64,000 nt of DNA from Puniceibacterium sediminis (GCF_900188035.1 NZ_FZNN01000005.1:124001-188000), one strand, 5' to 3'; positions 40,957 to 50,759 are shown, counted from the first letter of the stretch. Notes: a model not told the origin generated them from the letters alone. A program made the numbers and translations.

Positions 40957-43900
40957 ATGGTTTCTGAAATTAATCGCGACCCGGACCTCGAGTGGCTTGA
41001 TCATATTCAACCGGTTGGCCTTGTCATTGCGCCCAGCGTTCTCAAAGAACTGGGTCTCACTCCTTTACATCAAAGCCCAATAGACACGGGTGCCCTCGCT
41101 GAATTGCTGAATGATGATATCGACGGCCCGGCGATTACCGACCATTGGGCCTTCGCGGAAAAGGTTCTGGGGTGGGAAGCTCGTCACACTGCTGGAGCAG
41201 CTGGGGGCCCGGCGATCCCGGATCAGCTGATCGTCAGGTTGCCTGAGCATTCCACAACGCTGTCTCCGCATTGGGCCGTGGCGGAGCTAGGTGGAGCCGA
41301 CCAATCTTGGCAGTTGCTGGTCCGCATCGAAGACGCCGGAATTGATCCCGACACGCGGGCTCAGCTCGATGGCTGGGAGGCTACGCCTCACCAGCGCTTC
41401 GAGCGCCTTCTACGTGACACCGGCGTCTTTGCCGGTGTGATGATCACCGATAAGGTGATCCGCCTTGTATACGCCCCTCGTGGCGAGACTTCTGGTCATC
41501 TTTCCTTCCCGATCCGCCCTCTCGCGACAGTGGCCGGGCGTCCAATGCTTGCGGGCCTGAAGCTCGTCCTTGACCGTTTCCGTCTGTTCTCCGATGCCGA
41601 TGAGCGGCGACTTCCCGCACTCTTGAAGAAAAGCCGCGATGCGCAGGCTTCGGTTTCAACAGAACTTGCGGGTCAGGTCCTCGGCGCTTTGCATGACCTC
41701 CTGCGTGGTCTACACGCGGCGGACCCGGATCTGACGCGGGAACTCGCCCGCTCCCGACCCGACCACCTCTATGAGGGCCTTCTGACAGTACTCATGCGGC
41801 TGGTGTTCATCCTTTATGCCGAGGATCGGGATCTGCTTCCCTCCCGCTCGGATGGCCGCGCCAGATCGATCTACGAAACCAGCTATTCGGTCCGCGGCCT
41901 CTTTGCGCGGCTGGCCGAAGAAGCCGCACTGAACCCCGACACGATGGATGAGCGGCGCGGCGGCTGGGGCCAACTCCTGGCGCTGTTCCGGCTGATCCAT
42001 GGGGGGCACCCGACCCACTTCGTCCAGGCGCGCGGCGGCAAGCTGTTCGATCCAGACGAGTTTCCGTTCCTCGAAGGTCGGAGCGATGTCGATGAAGACC
42101 CGCGCGTCCTTCAGGTCTCGGATGGTTGCATACTGCGTATCCTCGAGGGGCTCATGACGCTGAAGCTACGCGGTCAGGAGCGTGAACGCCTCTCCTACCG
42201 CACGCTCGATGTCGAACAGATCGGTTCCGTCTATGAAACGGTCATGGGCTTCACGGTCGAGGAAGCGCCCTGTCGGGTGCTTGCGATCAAAGCGGGCAAG
42301 AACAACAAGACGCCGGTCTTCGTAGGCCTAGACGACCTTCTGAATAAGAAGGGCAAGGACCGGATCAAGGACCTGAAGGAGAATGTCGGTCGGTCCCTGA
42401 CCGCCGCGCAAGCAAAGCCGGTCGAGGCGGCCACGACGGTTGAAGATCTAGCCGCCGCACTCGACAACATCGTCGATGAACGCGGCTCACCCCGTCACGT
42501 CGTTGCGGCGACAGGAACGCCCATTCTCCAGCCGACAGACGAACGCCGTCGGACCGGCAGCCACTACACACCGCGCAGCCTGACAGCGCCGATTGTTGCC
42601 CATGCGCTGGAGCCAGCTTTCGAGCGGCTGGGGTCAGATGCGACGCCCGAACAGATTCTCGACCTCAAGGTCTGCGATCCGGCGATGGGGTCCGGCGCGT
42701 TCCTCGTCGAAGCCTGCCGTGCCATCGCCTCGCGTCTGGTCGATGCCTGGGCGCGCTGGCCGGATGCGAGGCCAACGATTCCGGCGGATGAGGACGAGGA
42801 ACTTCATGCGCGCCGCCTTGTGGCACAGCGGTGTCTCTATGGCGTGGACCGGAATGCGCGCGCGGTCGACCTAGCGCGGCTATCGCTCTGGCTGGCCACG
42901 CTGGCGAAGGACCACGAATTCACCTTCCTCGACCATGCGCTGAAATGCGGTGACAGCCTTGTGGGTCTGACGCCCGAGCAGATCGCGGCGGCGAACTGGG
43001 ATGCGTCGAAACCGGGCCTGCCCCTACTGCGGCCGCTCGTTGCCGAACGTGTGGCCGAGGCGGATCGGGCCCGTGCCGAAATCCGGTCGGCGCCGGACGA
43101 CACGATGCGCGCGATTCAGGAACAGCGGCACAAGCACGTGGAGACGCGTCTGTCGCCCGTCCGGTTGCTGGGGGATGCGGTGATCGCGGGCTTCTTCTCG
43201 GCCGATAAGCCAAAGACGCGGGAGAAAGCTCGGGCGGATGCGGAAAGCTGGTTCTCGGGCCGCCCGGCGCGTTGGGATCTGCTGGAAGTCTCTGCGAATG
43301 CGCTGCGCGAAGGGGAGCATGGCATTCCCCCGTTCCACTGGGCCATCGAATTTCCCGAGGTGTTCAAACGCGAGAATGGTGGCTTCGATGCCATCGTGGG
43401 CAATCCGCCTTTTGCTGGCAAGATCACCGTCATTAATGGAAATCGGAAGAATTACCTTCCGTGGCTCCAAAGCCTGCATGAGGGTGCACATGGAAACGCA
43501 GATCTAGTGTCTCACTTCTTTCGCCGCTCATTTGGACTCTTGCGAAGAAACGGAGTGGCTGGGCTAATCGCGACAAATACGATTGGTCAAGGCGACACCC
43601 GTGCTTCAGGGCTAGAGTGGCTGCTAAGGAACGGCGGAAGCATTCTTCGCGCAACACGTCGACTTCAGTGGCCAGGCGAAGCTGCAGTTGTAGTGTCAGT
43701 CGTGCACTTTGCTAAGGGCACTTCCAATCAACCTGTCCTAGATCAAGAGGTGGTTGATCGAATTTCCGCTTATCTAGTGCAAGGCCACTATGACAGATCA
43801 CCAAATAAACTGCCATCAATGACCGCTCTAGCCTTCAATGGATCAAAGATTTACGGCCAAGGATTTTGCTTTGACGATTTCGACGCGAAGGCTACACCCG

Positions 43901-44853
43901 TTTCTCGAATGCATGAAATACTTAAAACTAATAAATCATGCGCAAAATTTGTTAAGCCGTACATTGGCGGAGAAGAGGTCAACAGCGACCCAACTCAGTC
44001 AGCCCGAAGATATGTCATCGACTTTGAAGAAATGAGCCTGAGAGAAGCGGAGGGATTTCCTGAACTCATCGAAATAGTTAGAGAGAAAGTTTTGCCCGAG
44101 CGCCTCAAGACAAAAGATACTGCTGACGGCCGTGTTCTAAAGGAAAAGTGGTGGCAATTTTTTAGGCCAAAGCGAGAACTTTACAAGAAGATAAAGGGTA
44201 ACTCCAAGGCGCTTGTGATTGCTGAGACAGCGCCGAACATGGCATTCGCAATTGTCGACGCAAATATGATATTTTCACACGCACTAAAAGTATTCACACT
44301 TGAAGGCTTTTCTTCTTTCTGCGTGCTTCAATCGAGGGCTCATGAGTTGTGGGCGCGGTACTTTTCGTCAACTCTCAAATCGGATTTGCGGTATAGCCCT
44401 TCAGATTGCTTTCAAACCTTTCCCTTTCCGAAGAGATTTGAAGTCAATGATGAACTCGAAGGGACTGGTGAAGCCTATCACAACTACCGCGCTGAGGTGA
44501 TGATCGACCGAGATGAAGGCCTCACCAAAACCTACAACCGCTTCCATGACCGCGGACAGAACTCTCCGGATATCGCCCGCCTGCGCGACCTCCACGCCGA
44601 AATGGATGCCGCCGTCCTGCGCGCCTACGGCTGGGACGACCTCGCCGACCGGGCACATCCGGAGTTCATCGAACAGGACGCCGACGAAGGCAAGCAGGCC
44701 AAGACTCGCTTCGACTGGCCGTCCGAATTCAAGGACGAGGTCCTTGCCCGCCTCCTTGCCCTCAACGCCGAACGCGCCGAAGCCGAACGCGCCGCAGGCC
44801 TGACCGCGTCCGACGAAGATGATGACGAAGACAACGAAGGAGAAGCGGCATGA
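40957..44853 (+). CDS. drmMI: DrmMI: DNA adenine methylase of class 1 DISARM
   Basis: The 1298-residue protein belongs to the Eco57I/type IIG-like N6-adenine methylases. SHYTPRSLTAPIVAHAL near residue 535 and CDPAMGSGAFLVEACRAI near 573 form the SAM-binding motif. IVGNPPFAG near 815 is the catalytic NPPF motif. No endonuclease motif is obvious at the N-terminus. The part from 43430 to about 44460, the target-recognition region, is visibly richer in A and T than both flanks (for example cttaaaactaataaatcatg). This suggests replacement of the specificity domain by recombination. In DISARM this enzyme marks self DNA. The HEPN-like gene follows after 12 bp. Confidence 0.9.
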   Translation: MVSEINRDPDLEWLDHIQPVGLVIAPSVLKELGLTPLHQSPIDTGALAELLNDDIDGPAITDHWAFAEKVLGWEARHTAGAAGGPAIPDQLIVRLPEHSTTLSPHWAVAELGGADQSWQLLVRIEDAGIDPDTRAQLDGWEATPHQRFERLLRDTGVFAGVMITDKVIRLVYAPRGETSGHLSFPIRPLATVAGRPMLAGLKLVLDRFRLFSDADERRLPALLKKSRDAQASVSTELAGQVLGALHDLLRGLHAADPDLTRELARSRPDHLYEGLLTVLMRLVFILYAEDRDLLPSRSDGRARSIYETSYSVRGLFARLAEEAALNPDTMDERRGGWGQLLALFRLIHGGHPTHFVQARGGKLFDPDEFPFLEGRSDVDEDPRVLQVSDGCILRILEGLMTLKLRGQERERLSYRTLDVEQIGSVYETVMGFTVEEAPCRVLAIKAGKNNKTPVFVGLDDLLNKKGKDRIKDLKENVGRSLTAAQAKPVEAATTVEDLAAALDNIVDERGSPRHVVAATGTPILQPTDERRRTGSHYTPRSLTAPIVAHALEPAFERLGSDATPEQILDLKVCDPAMGSGAFLVEACRAIASRLVDAWARWPDARPTIPADEDEELHARRLVAQRCLYGVDRNARAVDLARLSLWLATLAKDHEFTFLDHALKCGDSLVGLTPEQIAAANWDASKPGLPLLRPLVAERVAEADRARAEIRSAPDDTMRAIQEQRHKHVETRLSPVRLLGDAVIAGFFSADKPKTREKARADAESWFSGRPARWDLLEVSANALREGEHGIPPFHWAIEFPEVFKRENGGFDAIVGNPPFAGKITVINGNRKNYLPWLQSLHEGAHGNADLVSHFFRRSFGLLRRNGVAGLIATNTIGQGDTRASGLEWLLRNGGSILRATRRLQWPGEAAVVVSVVHFAKGTSNQPVLDQEVVDRISAYLVQGHYDRSPNKLPSMTALAFNGSKIYGQGFCFDDFDAKATPVSRMHEILKTNKSCAKFVKPYIGGEEVNSDPTQSARRYVIDFEEMSLREAEGFPELIEIVREKVLPERLKTKDTADGRVLKEKWWQFFRPKRELYKKIKGNSKALVIAETAPNMAFAIVDANMIFSHALKVFTLEGFSSFCVLQSRAHELWARYFSSTLKSDLRYSPSDCFQTFPFPKRFEVNDELEGTGEAYHNYRAEVMIDRDEGLTKTYNRFHDRGQNSPDIARLRDLHAEMDAAVLRAYGWDDLADRAHPEFIEQDADEGKQAKTRFDWPSEFKDEVLARLLALNAERAEAERAAGLTASDEDDDEDNEGEAA

Positions 44854-44865
44854 TGGAGGCAGCAG

Positions 44866-45522
44866 ATGGGCGGTATCGCTGACGAGCATGTCGAATGGGC
44901 CATCGTAAACCGTTTGAAGGCGATGCTCGACGAGCCGCCGCAAACGACGTTCAACGTGACCCAGACCTTCGCCCTGTTCAGCAGTGTTCTGCTCTGGACC
45001 AAGAACCGAGCATGGGTGGCTGGCAACCATGGGCAACGAGGTGAATGGGAGGACCAGGCGGACCATCGCGCCCACAATGTGCGCGAGGCCATGCGGGACA
45101 GGCTGATAACGGACGATCCGTGGCGGCTCTCCCTAGCCGCTCCTCAGATCGTGCTGGTCGACCGGGCAGATGGACGTGAAAACCAGGACCGCAGGATCAA
45201 CGCCGACTTCGAAGCCATGACTGCTGAGAAGTTCTTCAAGTGGCTTCGCGACGCGCTTGCGCATGGAGACGGACGGACGATCAGATCGATCCACAAGCAG
45301 TCTGCGCGAACCGGGAGAACGCTGCTTGCAGGATTCCGGGTTGAGTTCAACGCCGAGCGAGGCGCAGAACATAAGCTGACGCTGGACCTCTTCCATGACG
45401 ACATGCGCCGAATCGGCAGCGTCCTCGCCGACCTCTTCTGTTCATCTCTCAGCGGCGGCGATCGCTACTTCGAGGAGGAGGCAGGCACCGCGCGGATCGA
45501 AGAGGCTGACCGGGTCGCCTGA
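44866..45522 (+). CDS. HEPN-like protein inserted in the DISARM operon
   Basis: The start at 44866 has ggagg 7 bases upstream. The 218-residue helical protein contains FFKWLRDALAHGDGRTI near residue 125. RDALAH is an R-x4-H motif, the active site of HEPN ribonucleases, placed after a long helix as in that superfamily. The N-terminal helix (TQTFALFSSVLLWTKNRAW) would form the other half of the bundle. No standard DISARM gene has this fold. HEPN proteins often cleave RNA in toxin-antitoxin and abortive-infection systems. Some HEPN-like genes are only structural, so activity is inferred. It shares the direction and short spacing of drmMI. Confidence 0.6.
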   Translation: MGGIADEHVEWAIVNRLKAMLDEPPQTTFNVTQTFALFSSVLLWTKNRAWVAGNHGQRGEWEDQADHRAHNVREAMRDRLITDDPWRLSLAAPQIVLVDRADGRENQDRRINADFEAMTAEKFFKWLRDALAHGDGRTIRSIHKQSARTGRTLLAGFRVEFNAERGAEHKLTLDLFHDDMRRIGSVLADLFCSSLSGGDRYFEEEAGTARIEEADRVA

Positions 45523-45532
45523 GTGACCGGCC

Positions 45533-45572
45533 GCAAGAATTTCTTGCATTTGTCAATTTGCAAGAATATGTA
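45533..45572 (+). promoter_or_regulatory. Internal promoter with a three-half-site operator
   Basis: Half-sites gcaagaa (45533-45539), ttcttgc (45541-45547) and gcaagaa (45560-45566) form two overlapping inverted repeats. ttcttgca/tgcaagaa is a perfect 8-bp pair with a 10-base spacer. A promoter fits inside it: ttgcat at 45544-45549, 17 bases, tatgta at 45567-45572. The XRE protein encoded 18 bp downstream is the natural candidate to bind here and repress its own transcription, and possibly that of drmA and drmB. Confidence 0.6.
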
Positions 45573-45590
45573 GCGCCAAGGAGGCACCCC

Positions 45591-46697
45591 ATGGCGACAC
45601 AACTCATCGGCGCTCGGATCAAGGCCCTGCGCGAGGAGCGAAAGCTCTCGCAGGACGATCTGGCGCAACTTTTCGGCTTCAAGGACCGGCAGACGGTGTC
45701 TGCCATCGAGACCGGTGAGCGCCGCGTCACGGCAGATGAACTGATGCTGGCCGTCGAGAAGCTTGGAAAGACGCTCGAGTATTTCACCGATCCGTTCATG
45801 CTGGTTGGTGAAGGCCGCTTTTCGTGGCGGCAGACCAATGTCGGCGCGGGCGTTCTAAATGGGTATGAGCGAAACGCCGGTCGCTGGATAGCAGCGTTCC
45901 GCGCCATCGCGCCACAAGTGGGCCGCGCTGCTCCGCTGCTTCGCAGGTCACTAGGGCTAACCAGGCGTTCCAGTTTCGAGGACGCGATGGAAGCGGGCGA
46001 ACGGTTCGTTGCCGAGTTCGATCTGGGCGACATTCCCGCCGCGCGGCTCGCAGAAGTGATGGAGCGCGAGCTTGGCATTCTTGTGCTGATAGTCGACGCG
46101 TTCGAGGGAATCTCAGGTGCGGCTTGTCGGCTGCCAGAGCTCGATGTCGTGCTGATAAACCGGAAGGAGGTTATCGGCCGTCGGCACTTTGACCTCGCGC
46201 ACGAGCTGTTTCACATCCTCACTTGGGATGCGATGCCACCTGAGCATTCCGAAGAAGCAAACGAAACCGGCGGGAACCGCGTCGAACAACTGGCAAACAA
46301 TTTTGCATCGGCTGTTCTAATGCCGCAGGTCGTCCTCGGCAAGTTTGGCGACTGGGCGAGCCTTGAGGACCAAGAGCTAATTTCGCAGCTGAACACCGCT
46401 GCAGAAGAGCTTCAGGTGACCGCATCTGCTCTGAAATGGCGTCTGGTGGCGCTCGGCGAATTGAAGCCCGCTCGTGCACGGGCGCTGAACGATGCGGCGC
46501 TGCGAAACAATGGCCGCGATGTAGGAGATGCAGAGGTACCCGTCCTGTTTTCCAAGCCGTTTATGGAAGTGATCGGTCTTGCAGTTGACGAAGGACGGGT
46601 TTCAACGCGCCGCGCCGCTGGGCTGCTCGATCAAACGGTCGAAGACCTTACTGATCTGTTCGTCGCCCACGGGGTCGAACCCCCAGCAGAGCTTTGA
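45591..46697 (+). CDS. XRE regulator fused to ImmA/IrrE-type metallopeptidase
   Basis: The start at 45591 has aaggagg 5 bases upstream. The 368-residue protein begins with an XRE helix-turn-helix (IGARIKALREERKLSQDDLAQLFGFKDRQTVSAIETGERRV). It continues with an ImmA/IrrE (COG2856) domain containing HFDLAHELFHILTW, the zinc-binding HExxH near residue 204. EQLANNFASAVLMP follows about 45 residues later with the third ligand. Fusions of this kind often pair with a downstream PIN-domain (DUF4411-like) toxin and act as repressor or antitoxin, with a protease that may remove repression during stress. Here the PIN gene follows after 7 bp, which fits. Confidence 0.88.
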   Translation: MATQLIGARIKALREERKLSQDDLAQLFGFKDRQTVSAIETGERRVTADELMLAVEKLGKTLEYFTDPFMLVGEGRFSWRQTNVGAGVLNGYERNAGRWIAAFRAIAPQVGRAAPLLRRSLGLTRRSSFEDAMEAGERFVAEFDLGDIPAARLAEVMERELGILVLIVDAFEGISGAACRLPELDVVLINRKEVIGRRHFDLAHELFHILTWDAMPPEHSEEANETGGNRVEQLANNFASAVLMPQVVLGKFGDWASLEDQELISQLNTAAEELQVTASALKWRLVALGELKPARARALNDAALRNNGRDVGDAEVPVLFSKPFMEVIGLAVDEGRVSTRRAAGLLDQTVEDLTDLFVAHGVEPPAEL

Positions 46698-46704
46698 GAC
46701 TATC

Positions 46705-47211
46705 ATGGCGAAGCACCCGGGTCCTGTCCTTGTTGATACGAACGTCATTCTCGAGTCCTACCGGATCGGGGCGTGGCGGGCGTTCTCTGGCGGCTACTCG
46801 GTTGAAACCGTGGAAGATTGTGTGACGGAGACTCAAACGGGCTTTCAGCGTCGGCGAACCGAGGAGCTAATCGATTCAGCAGCACTTCGGACTTCATTGG
46901 CTGCCGTGCACGATGTGGGTGATCGCGAACGTGCGGAGGTCTTACTCAGGGCATCAGGCATCAATTTGGACATTGGTGAGCACTCACTTTGGGCCCATGC
47001 CCTCATAAGAACTGACGGATGGGTTCTGTGTGGGCCGGACAAAGCCAGTCTCCGTTTCGGCGTTCGGTCGGGGTTTCGAGACCGGCTTTTCGCTTTGGAA
47101 CAGTTGCTCGATGCCGTTGGCTATCGACCGAAGCAACCTTTGAAGACAGCTTACACCAGCAAGTGGTTGGCCAATACCCTGAGCGAACTCGTTATTTCAG
47201 AAGGAATTTAG
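46705..47211 (+). CDS. PIN-domain protein, likely toxin partner of the XRE/ImmA-IrrE protein
   Basis: A 168-residue protein. VLVDTNVILESYRIGAW at residues 8-24 is the first acidic motif of PIN ribonucleases. A Glu follows in the helix region VEDCVTET, acidic residues lie in INLDIGEHSLWAHAL, and CGPDKASLRFG supplies the last Asp where PIN proteins have T-x-D. The order (antitoxin-like regulator, then PIN gene) matches known pairs. PIN toxins cut tRNA, rRNA or mRNA. drmA starts 5 bp later, so the pair is embedded in the DISARM transcription unit. Confidence 0.72.
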   Translation: MAKHPGPVLVDTNVILESYRIGAWRAFSGGYSVETVEDCVTETQTGFQRRRTEELIDSAALRTSLAAVHDVGDRERAEVLLRASGINLDIGEHSLWAHALIRTDGWVLCGPDKASLRFGVRSGFRDRLFALEQLLDAVGYRPKQPLKTAYTSKWLANTLSELVISEGI

Positions 47212-47216
47212 TGGTC

Positions 47217-50200
47217 ATGACTGCCTCAGTAGATATCCGCTCAAAGATTGTTGATATGTTTCGTCGCGACCTGATCGGTCCAGGGGAACAGGACACTGAT
47301 TTGGCGTTGGAAAGTCTGAACGAAAGCCCCTCGCGATGGTATTTAACTGGCTTCCTGGCGCCCGCCGAGGATCCGCTTGGGCTCGATGGCGAAGGCAACG
47401 ACGATGACCCATCAGCGCAGGAGGAGATGGAAATCGGCGTTGAGGAAACGGATTCCGAGGGCGCTGGTGGCGCGGCCGGTGATAACGAGGAGCCTGAGGC
47501 CCCCAACACCAAGCGACGCTTCCTGCCCTCCTCTATTGGCCTGACAGTCTTGTTGCCTCCGGAAGTAAAAGAGATCGCGGCAAGGATTTCGTGGGGCGAC
47601 TACAGGACTGAACCAGCCCTGCCTGAAAATGTACTCCTCCCGGAGCCCCTTCCCGAGGAGTTTGATGAGGATGGCAAGCCCAGGCGCAATTCCAGGCCGT
47701 TGGTGGACTGGGTTCGCACTCCAAAGGATCGGATAGTCCGAGTACCCATATGCGACGGTAGAGGCGAACCGATATTGATCCCGGAAAGCGCTGCGGAGCA
47801 ACGTAGAGGCGGCGGTCTGACGTTGGAGACCCACTCTAGAACATTCAAATACGAAACCCCGGACGGAGGGCAGGAAGAGGTCCGGGCGCTCACAGTATTC
47901 CTTGTGAACCGACGAGCGACCGTCCACCGCTTCTATTCAGATGTGAGTTTCGTTTTTCAAGCGCGCCTCGAGCTCGCCTGCGAGAAGGGATTTCATCCCC
48001 GCCGAGACTTGTCTGGCACTCGTGCGGACGACTGGGATCTCCGGGTCGCCGACTTGCATTACCGAGATGTGAGTGAATGGGCCGTAGGACGAAACGCTGC
48101 AGCAAGTTGGGACCACGACGAAGATGCTCTTGGAACCGTGAAACGCGTATGGACAAATCCGTTACCCACAGCGGAAGTTGAGCGCGTCGCTCCGAACGAA
48201 GATGATGAGATCAAGTCTCTCGTTTCGTTCGAAATGGAAGCCTTGGCCGAAGCGGCAGGTAAGGATGGAAACACCCTAAATTCCCTGATCGCCAAACTCC
48301 CTGAATTATATGATGTTTGGATCGACGCCGAGCGTCAAAAACTAACGTCTCTTCCGAGTCAGAGAAAAAAGACTGGTGAACGTTTGGTATCGGAAATGGA
48401 GCAGGCACGAGATCGGATTGTAGCCGGAATCAATCTGCTACTGACGGATCCAACGGCCCGTTCCGCATTTCGCTTTATGAACCTTGCTGTCGCCGCCGCT
48501 GCGCGGCGCCGAAATGCCGGGCCTAGCGGCGATCCAAGTATGATGCCCCCCCCAACATGGAGACCCTTCCAGCTCGCCTTTATCCTTCTCAATATCTCGG
48601 GCTTGATACAGAAGACGCACCCAGACCGCGAGACAGCTGACCTCCTGTTTTTCCCGACGGGTGGTGGCAAAACTGAAGCATATCTTGGTCTTGCCGCTCT
48701 TATAATCGCTCATCGACGCCTGACGGCTTCCGGAGTGCTAGGGGCCGGTGTGTCTGTGATCATGCGCTATACTCTGCGACTATTGACCTTGGATCAGTTG
48801 GCCCGAGCAGCAGGCGTCGTATGTGCGCTCGAGCTGATGCGAACTGATCCCAAAAACATCAATGAAAACGGACGACGTCTGCTTGGCGATTGGCCTATCG
48901 AGATTGGATTGTGGGTAGGTTCAGATGCGTCTCCAAACAAACTTGGTGGCAAAGGAAAATCCGACGAAAAGACTGCAGTCGGACGAGTGCGACGATATCG
49001 CAATGGGCGTGACAAACGAGCTCCGGCGCCGCTGAAAGCCTGCCCTTGGTGTGGCACGGAATTCTCTCCATCATCATTTGCATGTACGCCGAACGAGCAT
49101 GCTCCGACCAATCTTGAGATAAGATGCGCCAACACCAACTGCGATTTCAGTCGTGCGAGACCGCTTCCGGTTCTGACTGTTGATGAACCGATCTACCGAC
49201 GTCTTCCTGCGTTCTTGATCGCGACCGTCGATAAATTTGCAGCGCTACCATGGGTTGGAGAGACCGGCGCCTTCTTCGGTCATGTTGACCGTTTTCGGGA
49301 GGATCTTGGCTTCTATGGTGCAGCTGAACCTGGTGAAGGAAGCCCACTTGGTAACGGATGGTCACTGTCGCCACCGGATCTTATCATTCAGGACGAATTG
49401 CACCTGATCTCTGGACCATTAGGAACGGTAGCAGGATTATATGAAGCTGCGATCGACCAACTCGCTAGTCGCAAGATTGGCGACCATGTCGTACGGCCAA
49501 AGATTGTGGCGTCTACTGCAACGGTCCGCCGGGCCTCGGATCAAATCGAAGCCCTCTTTGACAGAAGCACCACGAGCATCTTCCCGCCGCCGGGCCTTGA
49601 TCGAACGGACAGTTTTTTCGCAAAGACGGTGCCTGCGAGCAAAGATCCCGCTCGTCTTTACATGGGAATAGCAGCCCAAGGTAGAGGGCCGAAACTAGTC
49701 TTCCTTCGCTCTTTGACGACCCTTCTAGCGTCGGCACAGGCGTTTTACGATGCAGAGGCTGGCTCAGGTGCCACATTGAATCCTGCTGATCCCTACATGA
49801 CAGCCCTTTGCTACTTTAACGCTCTTCGCGAACTAGGCGGTGCACGCCGTATCGTTGAAGATGAAGTCCGGGACAGGTCTGGCCGCTACGGCACCCAAAG
49901 GCATCGGTTAGATCCTCCAGACTTGCCCTTCGCGGATCGCCAGATCAGGGAACCGATGGAGCTAACGTCCCGCGAGTCGACTGACAAAGTAGCTTTGGCA
50001 AAGCAAAGGCTGGAAGCCATCTTTGGGCCCGGAGCCGAAAGTGTAGACGTTGCCCTGGCCACCAACATGATCTCAGTCGGACTCGACATCACTCGTCTTG
50101 GGTTGATGATGGTCCAAGGCCAACCCAAAACGGCAGCCGAGTATATTCAGGCCACCAGTCGAGTTGGCCGCGATCCTGCCCGTCCCGGCTTGGTCGTTGC

Positions 50201-50759
50201 CGTCCTAAACCTCCACAAACCAAGAGACCGAATGCACTTCGAGCAATTCGGCCAATTCCATCGTACATTCTATCGCTCCGTGGAGGCGACGAGCGTCACG
50301 CCATGGGCCGCACGCGCCTTGGATCGGGGATTGGCAGCAGTCGTAGTCGCAGCGGCGCGCCACGTCGATCCCCTGCTGACGCCAGAAAATGCCGTTACTG
50401 AACTGAAGAATTCGCCCCAAGTTCGCCAAGACGTGCGCGAAGCTATTGTAGCTAGGGCTCCGGCGCAAATGATCGCAGGTGGTCACGCCGCCCTTAGGGC
50501 CGCAATTGATGACATAATCGATGCATGGATTTCAACTGGGGACGACCAATCTGCTGGGGGCAATCAGTTCGCCTACGCCAAGAAGAAGAGCCCCCATCGA
50601 CTTCTACATATGCCCTTGGAGCCGGATTGGGCCAATCTCGATGAACCCCATCGCAAGTTTGTCGCTGGCCGGTCGATGAGAGACGTCGAGTCGAGTGTAG
50701 CTCTCAAGGTCAGAGATCCGCACGGAAATACAATCGCAAACGCGGATGATCTAACATGA
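47217..50759 (+). CDS. drmA: DrmA: helicase-domain protein of DISARM
   Basis: A 1180-residue protein starting at the ATG at 47217. After an acidic N-terminal region (EEMEIGVEETDSEGAGG) the helicase core has DLLFFPTGGGKTEAYLGLA (Walker A, near 480). A zinc cluster with CPWCG and CANTNCDF lies near 608-640. The DEAH-type motif is IIQDELHLISG, near 725. SVGLDITRLGLM and IQATSRVGRDPARPGLV (motifs V and VI) lie near 950-990. This arrangement, with the zinc insertion and DELH box, is characteristic of DrmA. Structural work on the DrmA-DrmB complex shows it binds and translocates on DNA. Its stop overlaps the drmB start by 4 bases. Confidence 0.9.
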   Translation: MTASVDIRSKIVDMFRRDLIGPGEQDTDLALESLNESPSRWYLTGFLAPAEDPLGLDGEGNDDDPSAQEEMEIGVEETDSEGAGGAAGDNEEPEAPNTKRRFLPSSIGLTVLLPPEVKEIAARISWGDYRTEPALPENVLLPEPLPEEFDEDGKPRRNSRPLVDWVRTPKDRIVRVPICDGRGEPILIPESAAEQRRGGGLTLETHSRTFKYETPDGGQEEVRALTVFLVNRRATVHRFYSDVSFVFQARLELACEKGFHPRRDLSGTRADDWDLRVADLHYRDVSEWAVGRNAAASWDHDEDALGTVKRVWTNPLPTAEVERVAPNEDDEIKSLVSFEMEALAEAAGKDGNTLNSLIAKLPELYDVWIDAERQKLTSLPSQRKKTGERLVSEMEQARDRIVAGINLLLTDPTARSAFRFMNLAVAAAARRRNAGPSGDPSMMPPPTWRPFQLAFILLNISGLIQKTHPDRETADLLFFPTGGGKTEAYLGLAALIIAHRRLTASGVLGAGVSVIMRYTLRLLTLDQLARAAGVVCALELMRTDPKNINENGRRLLGDWPIEIGLWVGSDASPNKLGGKGKSDEKTAVGRVRRYRNGRDKRAPAPLKACPWCGTEFSPSSFACTPNEHAPTNLEIRCANTNCDFSRARPLPVLTVDEPIYRRLPAFLIATVDKFAALPWVGETGAFFGHVDRFREDLGFYGAAEPGEGSPLGNGWSLSPPDLIIQDELHLISGPLGTVAGLYEAAIDQLASRKIGDHVVRPKIVASTATVRRASDQIEALFDRSTTSIFPPPGLDRTDSFFAKTVPASKDPARLYMGIAAQGRGPKLVFLRSLTTLLASAQAFYDAEAGSGATLNPADPYMTALCYFNALRELGGARRIVEDEVRDRSGRYGTQRHRLDPPDLPFADRQIREPMELTSRESTDKVALAKQRLEAIFGPGAESVDVALATNMISVGLDITRLGLMMVQGQPKTAAEYIQATSRVGRDPARPGLVVAVLNLHKPRDRMHFEQFGQFHRTFYRSVEATSVTPWAARALDRGLAAVVVAAARHVDPLLTPENAVTELKNSPQVRQDVREAIVARAPAQMIAGGHAALRAAIDDIIDAWISTGDDQSAGGNQFAYAKKKSPHRLLHMPLEPDWANLDEPHRKFVAGRSMRDVESSVALKVRDPHGNTIANADDLT

